Source of the DNA: Parietichytrium sp. I65-24A
Taxonomy: Eukaryota; Sar; Bigyra; Thraustochytrida; Thraustochytriidae
Direction: 5' to 3'
NCBI GenBank assembly: GCA_012862575.1
Contig: BLSF01000009.1
Coordinates: 124,001-188,000, forward strand
Length of the DNA stretch: 64,000 nt
Shown: piece after piece, positions 60,998 to 64,000 of the stretch
Position numbering within the stretch: position 1 is the first letter of the stretch
How the letters are laid out: the number at the start of each line of letters is the position of its first letter
Made by a program: the position numbers and the translations under genes
The notes under the pieces: model-generated
Databases searched by the model: none
What the model was told of the DNA's origin: nothing
What the model saw: only the letters and a program-made list of their open reading frames with translations

Positions 60998-61642
60998 CTC
61001 TCTCCGCGCTCCGTCTCCTCCCTGCTGCCCCCGCAATGTTCGTACACAAGTCACAATAGCGCACACTTGTGGCCTCTCCTCCGTTCACTCAGTCTGCTCT
61101 GTCACACCTGTCACATGTCACAGCACCAAACATCACCAAACAGTTGCAGTAGTTGCAGTTTGGTAATGTGGTGTGCGAAGGAGTGTAACTTTACACTACG
61201 TTGTCCACCTATCCAATCCGCGCGCTCTTTTATGTTCTCACTTGTTCATTCCCCACTTTCACCTATTTCGCTTATGTTGACTTATGCTCACATGCTTATG
61301 TACTAGCACGCAAATCACTGGCGACGCCATTGGTTGTAGGGATTACAAGCAACCTCAGGCAGAGCCCAACATTGACGGTATGAACCTTGTTTAGAACTCA
61401 GTGTTTTCACTGAACAGAATTCAACATTCAGAATTCCGATTCAGAATTTAGAAGAGCTTACTGACGCTGACTTGGGTTAGTTTGAACGCGCTGCAGCAGC
61501 AGTGTCTGTCTCGAGGGTCTCGAGGGGATTCAACACGGCTCCAGACTTGTAGAAGAGTACATCACGTGCAAGTCCGCTTTGAGTGCCGAGAGAGCCACGC
61601 GGAACAAATTTTGTTCCTTGTTTTCAGAACAACCAGATGGTA
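60998..61642. other. Intergenic region before tRNA-Leu
   Basis: 645 bp with TTCAGAATTC-like dispersed repeats at about 61418-61452. No gene. Confidence 0.5.
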
Positions 61643-61722
61643 GGCCAGATGTCCGAGCGGTCTAAGGAGGCAGGTTTAGGCCCTGTTGCGAAAGCGCGCG
61701 AGTTCAAATCTCGCTCTGGTCA
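61643..61722 (+). tRNA. trnL-UAG: tRNA-Leu (anticodon TAG)
   Basis: Complete class II cloverleaf: acceptor GGCCAGA pairs with TCTGGTC (one G-U), D-arm TCCGAGCGGTCTAAGGA, anticodon stem GCAGG/CCTGT around loop TTTAGGC with anticodon TAG at 61677-61679, a long variable arm, T-arm GCGAG-TTCAAAT-CTCGC. No CCA is encoded and no intron is present. The internal A and B boxes are intact. Decodes CUA. Confidence 0.97.
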
Positions 61723-64000
61723 ATTCTTTTTTTTTTGCGAAAATCAGCTTGACGATCCCTCACACATAATGACTATGATAATGACAGTTAGGACCCTGTA
61801 TTAATGAACAACGAACAAGTCACCTACTTTCCCCCCCAACGTCTGTGGATGCGGTAAGTTAGTGGAGATTCCATTCCCTATGCGTGAGAGTTGTGAGTTG
61901 TGCCACAGTGAAAAGATGTGAAAAGGCTCGCTCCTGTCGCGGTGTGAGGGCACGCGCCTAGGCGGTGCTCAGGGGAAAAGATGGATTTCTTGCTTCGGAG
62001 CACACAGTTGATTCGTATTCCCAGATCCGAATCGCGAGGGAAAGCAACGAATCTGGACCTGCTTCTCAGTCTCGTAGCTTTTTGCTTCCTTAGCTTGCTT
62101 CTCAAAGCTGTCCAAAGCAAAGCAAAGAGTTCAACCAACGCCTTCGAAAAGGGACTCTTCCTGCAAGCGACTACCATGGTTTTTGATAGAAGGACGGTAA
62201 TTGCAGGTGCACATGCGTTGTGGCACCTGCAAATTTTGAACTCCCGCTCCGTCCACTCAGCTTCTTTTCTCCTTTCTCACTCTCTCACTTGTCAAACAAA
62301 CTATAGCTCAAAGCTAAACGAGTTTTTGGAGTGATTGGTCCTGATTCTCCAGATGCAAAACTCGGCGAGTACTACTGAAAGGTTGTCAAGTTGATTAGCA
62401 CACATCGCAACTCGGAACAAACAATACTTTTAATGGGATGTAGTATTGACGGTTATCAACAGCTATCGGCGTCCCTTCAAGTCGCCCCTCCAGCGACTTA
62501 GCTGTGATATAGTTGCGGCCTAGACACCCAACGTAATTCACCACGAAAAAAATTGAACCAACATGAAGCAGTTGATTCTTCAAGATGCTGGTGCGATTAA
62601 GATGCTGATACCGCTAACATTAGTATCGGCGTGCCCAATGAAAGAATTTGCAAAGCAGTTATATCTGTTGTTATCGGGTGTGGAAGAGGGCCAAACATGG
62701 AGAGACTACAAATGTGTTTCTCCTCACGGTTTTGTCTACACTTTTGGTAGAGCGCATTAACTCCAGAAGTGTTCGATCATGAAAGAAAGAAGGAGTTGGC
62801 GAATCCCGGGATAACTCACCTCTTTCGATCCTTAGAGTTTAGTAAAGAAACCTGGTGAGAGTGTGCTGGCTGCCACAGTGTGTGTGTTAAAACTTGTGTG
62901 GAGCAGAGAGAGGAATCGATCAACACAAGGCAAACAAAAGAAATAATCACACGAAGAGCTCTTTCCTTTTCTTCATTCGAGACATTTCTTCCGTCCGAGT
63001 CCCTCCAAATCGAAACCAAAAGCTCGCCACATTTCACACACACATTTCATTGACGGAGTGCAGTGCGTTAGGCGTTTACTACTAATAATGGCTTTTGCAG
63101 ATTCCCGAAGCGGCGCATCCTCATGGCCTCCGGTTCTCGAATCTGAACCAACTCGATTCAATTTCATTTTGCAGATTCTAACAACCTATTTCTTGCGACT
63201 TGTGTGACTTGTGTGAAAGAGTGGTGGTTTATTCGGGAGTACTAGAACAAATCCTAAGGCCTACCGTGATTTAGCGGAAGTTTGGGGCCTTATTACGAAT
63301 CCTATGGAATCACTTTGAGGTCTTTCAGCTGTAACAGAGGAAGAAGGCAGCTTTTATTAGAGACGGAGATGATGTGTGGAGAGCTTAGAAAGAGTCAAAA
63401 TCATTTATATGGGACTACTAGTGGATAACTAATCTCGATGATTCTCCTTCTCCGAGGAGGTTCCTTGTTCCTCCTTTTGTGAAAATATGGGAACTAGGAC
63501 TCCGTATTCTCTCCCATAGGAAAGATGAGATGTTCGCAGAACATCCTCCCCTTTCTCTTCCTCTTTCCCGTCAAAGTTGATCTCTATGCTTTATGCCATT
63601 AACTCCATTAACACTTTTGACCTCCTCCCCTTCCTTTCCTCGCTTTCTCCAAGGTTGTGAGAACCCCTAAGTGTATTATTAGACGAGCGAATCTGCAACG
63701 TCTAAGCGAGATAGCCATCGCAAACTATACAAGGGCATGCTTCTCGTGCATGTTCGTATCAGCTCGTCGCAGCGCAAGAGTATGGCACAGCTTATCCGGG
63801 TTTCTAAGCAACTTGGTACAATAGTAAAATCAAAGCCATTCAAATTGTTGCAGATTCTGTTGCAGACTTCTCTTTGTGCATCCACTACAATGTCTTCCTG
63901 CCATGTTTCCTGAGCTTCTCCAACGTATCAGGAGCATGTGGATCTAGGTGCGTTACAAGTTTCCATTGAAGCGTTTTCGCTAGCGCTCCTTATCGAGTCC
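61723..64000. other. 2.3 kb right-end region without a recognised gene
   Basis: Several short frames (61981-62334 plus strand, 117 codons with a hydrophobic N-terminal stretch; 62563-62760; 63679-63885 minus) begin with ATG but match no family and show no clear coding bias. A truncated gene at the edge cannot be excluded. Confidence 0.4.
61727..61736 (+). terminator. RNA polymerase III terminator of tRNA-Leu
   Basis: A run of ten T starting 5 bases after the tRNA discriminator base, the standard Pol III stop signal. Confidence 0.9.

Noticed and set aside
61981-62334. 117-codon ORF after tRNA-Leu
   Set aside because: ATG start and a hydrophobic segment, but no family, no nearby context and weak codon signal.
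1-64000. Red alga (Porphyridium-like) origin
   Set aside because: Intron scarcity and gene density fit, but the CFAP97-domain gene and the channel/Popeye set fit a flagellated protist better; undecided.
1-64000. CRISPR arrays, insertion sequences or transposons
   Set aside because: No spaced repeats, transposase, reverse transcriptase or terminal inverted repeats were found.

Overview
This 64 kb window is eukaryotic nuclear DNA from a compact, intron-poor protist. Genes are single, on both strands, with their own leaders. Seven spliceosomal introns (68-261 nt, GT..AG, mostly GTRAGT donors) can be placed from reading-frame continuity. There are peroxisomal targeting signals, a Pol III tRNA-Leu gene and typical eukaryotic housekeeping proteins (HGH1, NVL/RIX7-type AAA ATPase, NPL4, DNA polymerase kappa). 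A CFAP97-type protein suggests a lineage that makes, or descends from, flagellated cells. Cobalamin nucleotide-loop genes (CobT, CobS) fit an alga or alga-related protist. I cannot name the species; a stramenopile or similar microbial eukaryote is a low-confidence guess.

Layout. 1-20 kb: partial HGH1 (left edge), TrhO/TSTD2-type rhodanese, a catalytically altered cyclophilin, a mucolipin-like TRP channel, Pol kappa, a basic nucleolar-like protein, a CFAP97-domain protein, a BacA/ABCD-type ABC half-transporter with a His-rich loop, a CdsA-type CDP-DAG synthase and the NVL-like ATPase. 20-37 kb: the highlight, a purine-catabolism neighbourhood. 38-64 kb: NPL4, a repeat protein with (H/N)P-x-x-F-G motifs, a small ORF, a TIR-like/TPR protein, two tandem HIR/SPFH paralogues, convergent CobT and CobS, a Popeye-domain protein, a phospholipase B-like protein, a PUB plus CW zinc-finger protein, a PAP2 phosphatase and tRNA-Leu(TAG). 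The last 2.2 kb holds nothing I recognise.

The purine region contains, in order: a TauD-family 2-oxoglutarate dioxygenase ending in SKL (candidate xanthine dioxygenase); a tandem guanine-deaminase-like protein; 5-hydroxyisourate hydrolase with an N-terminal PTS2; an HpxO-type FAD urate hydroxylase ending in PRL; and a 1592-residue protein that I read as malate synthase, OHCU decarboxylase, a serine beta-lactamase-fold hydrolase and allantoicase fused in one chain, ending in SSL. Together these would carry guanine through xanthine, urate, 5-HIU, OHCU, allantoin, allantoate and ureidoglycolate/glyoxylate to malate, mostly in the peroxisome. No uricase, xanthine dehydrogenase, canonical allantoinase or ureidoglycolate lyase is seen. 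The beta-lactamase-fold domain, lying between OHCU decarboxylase and allantoicase, is the obvious candidate for one of the two missing hydrolytic steps. Pathway assignment rests on family motifs and context, not on any search or assay.
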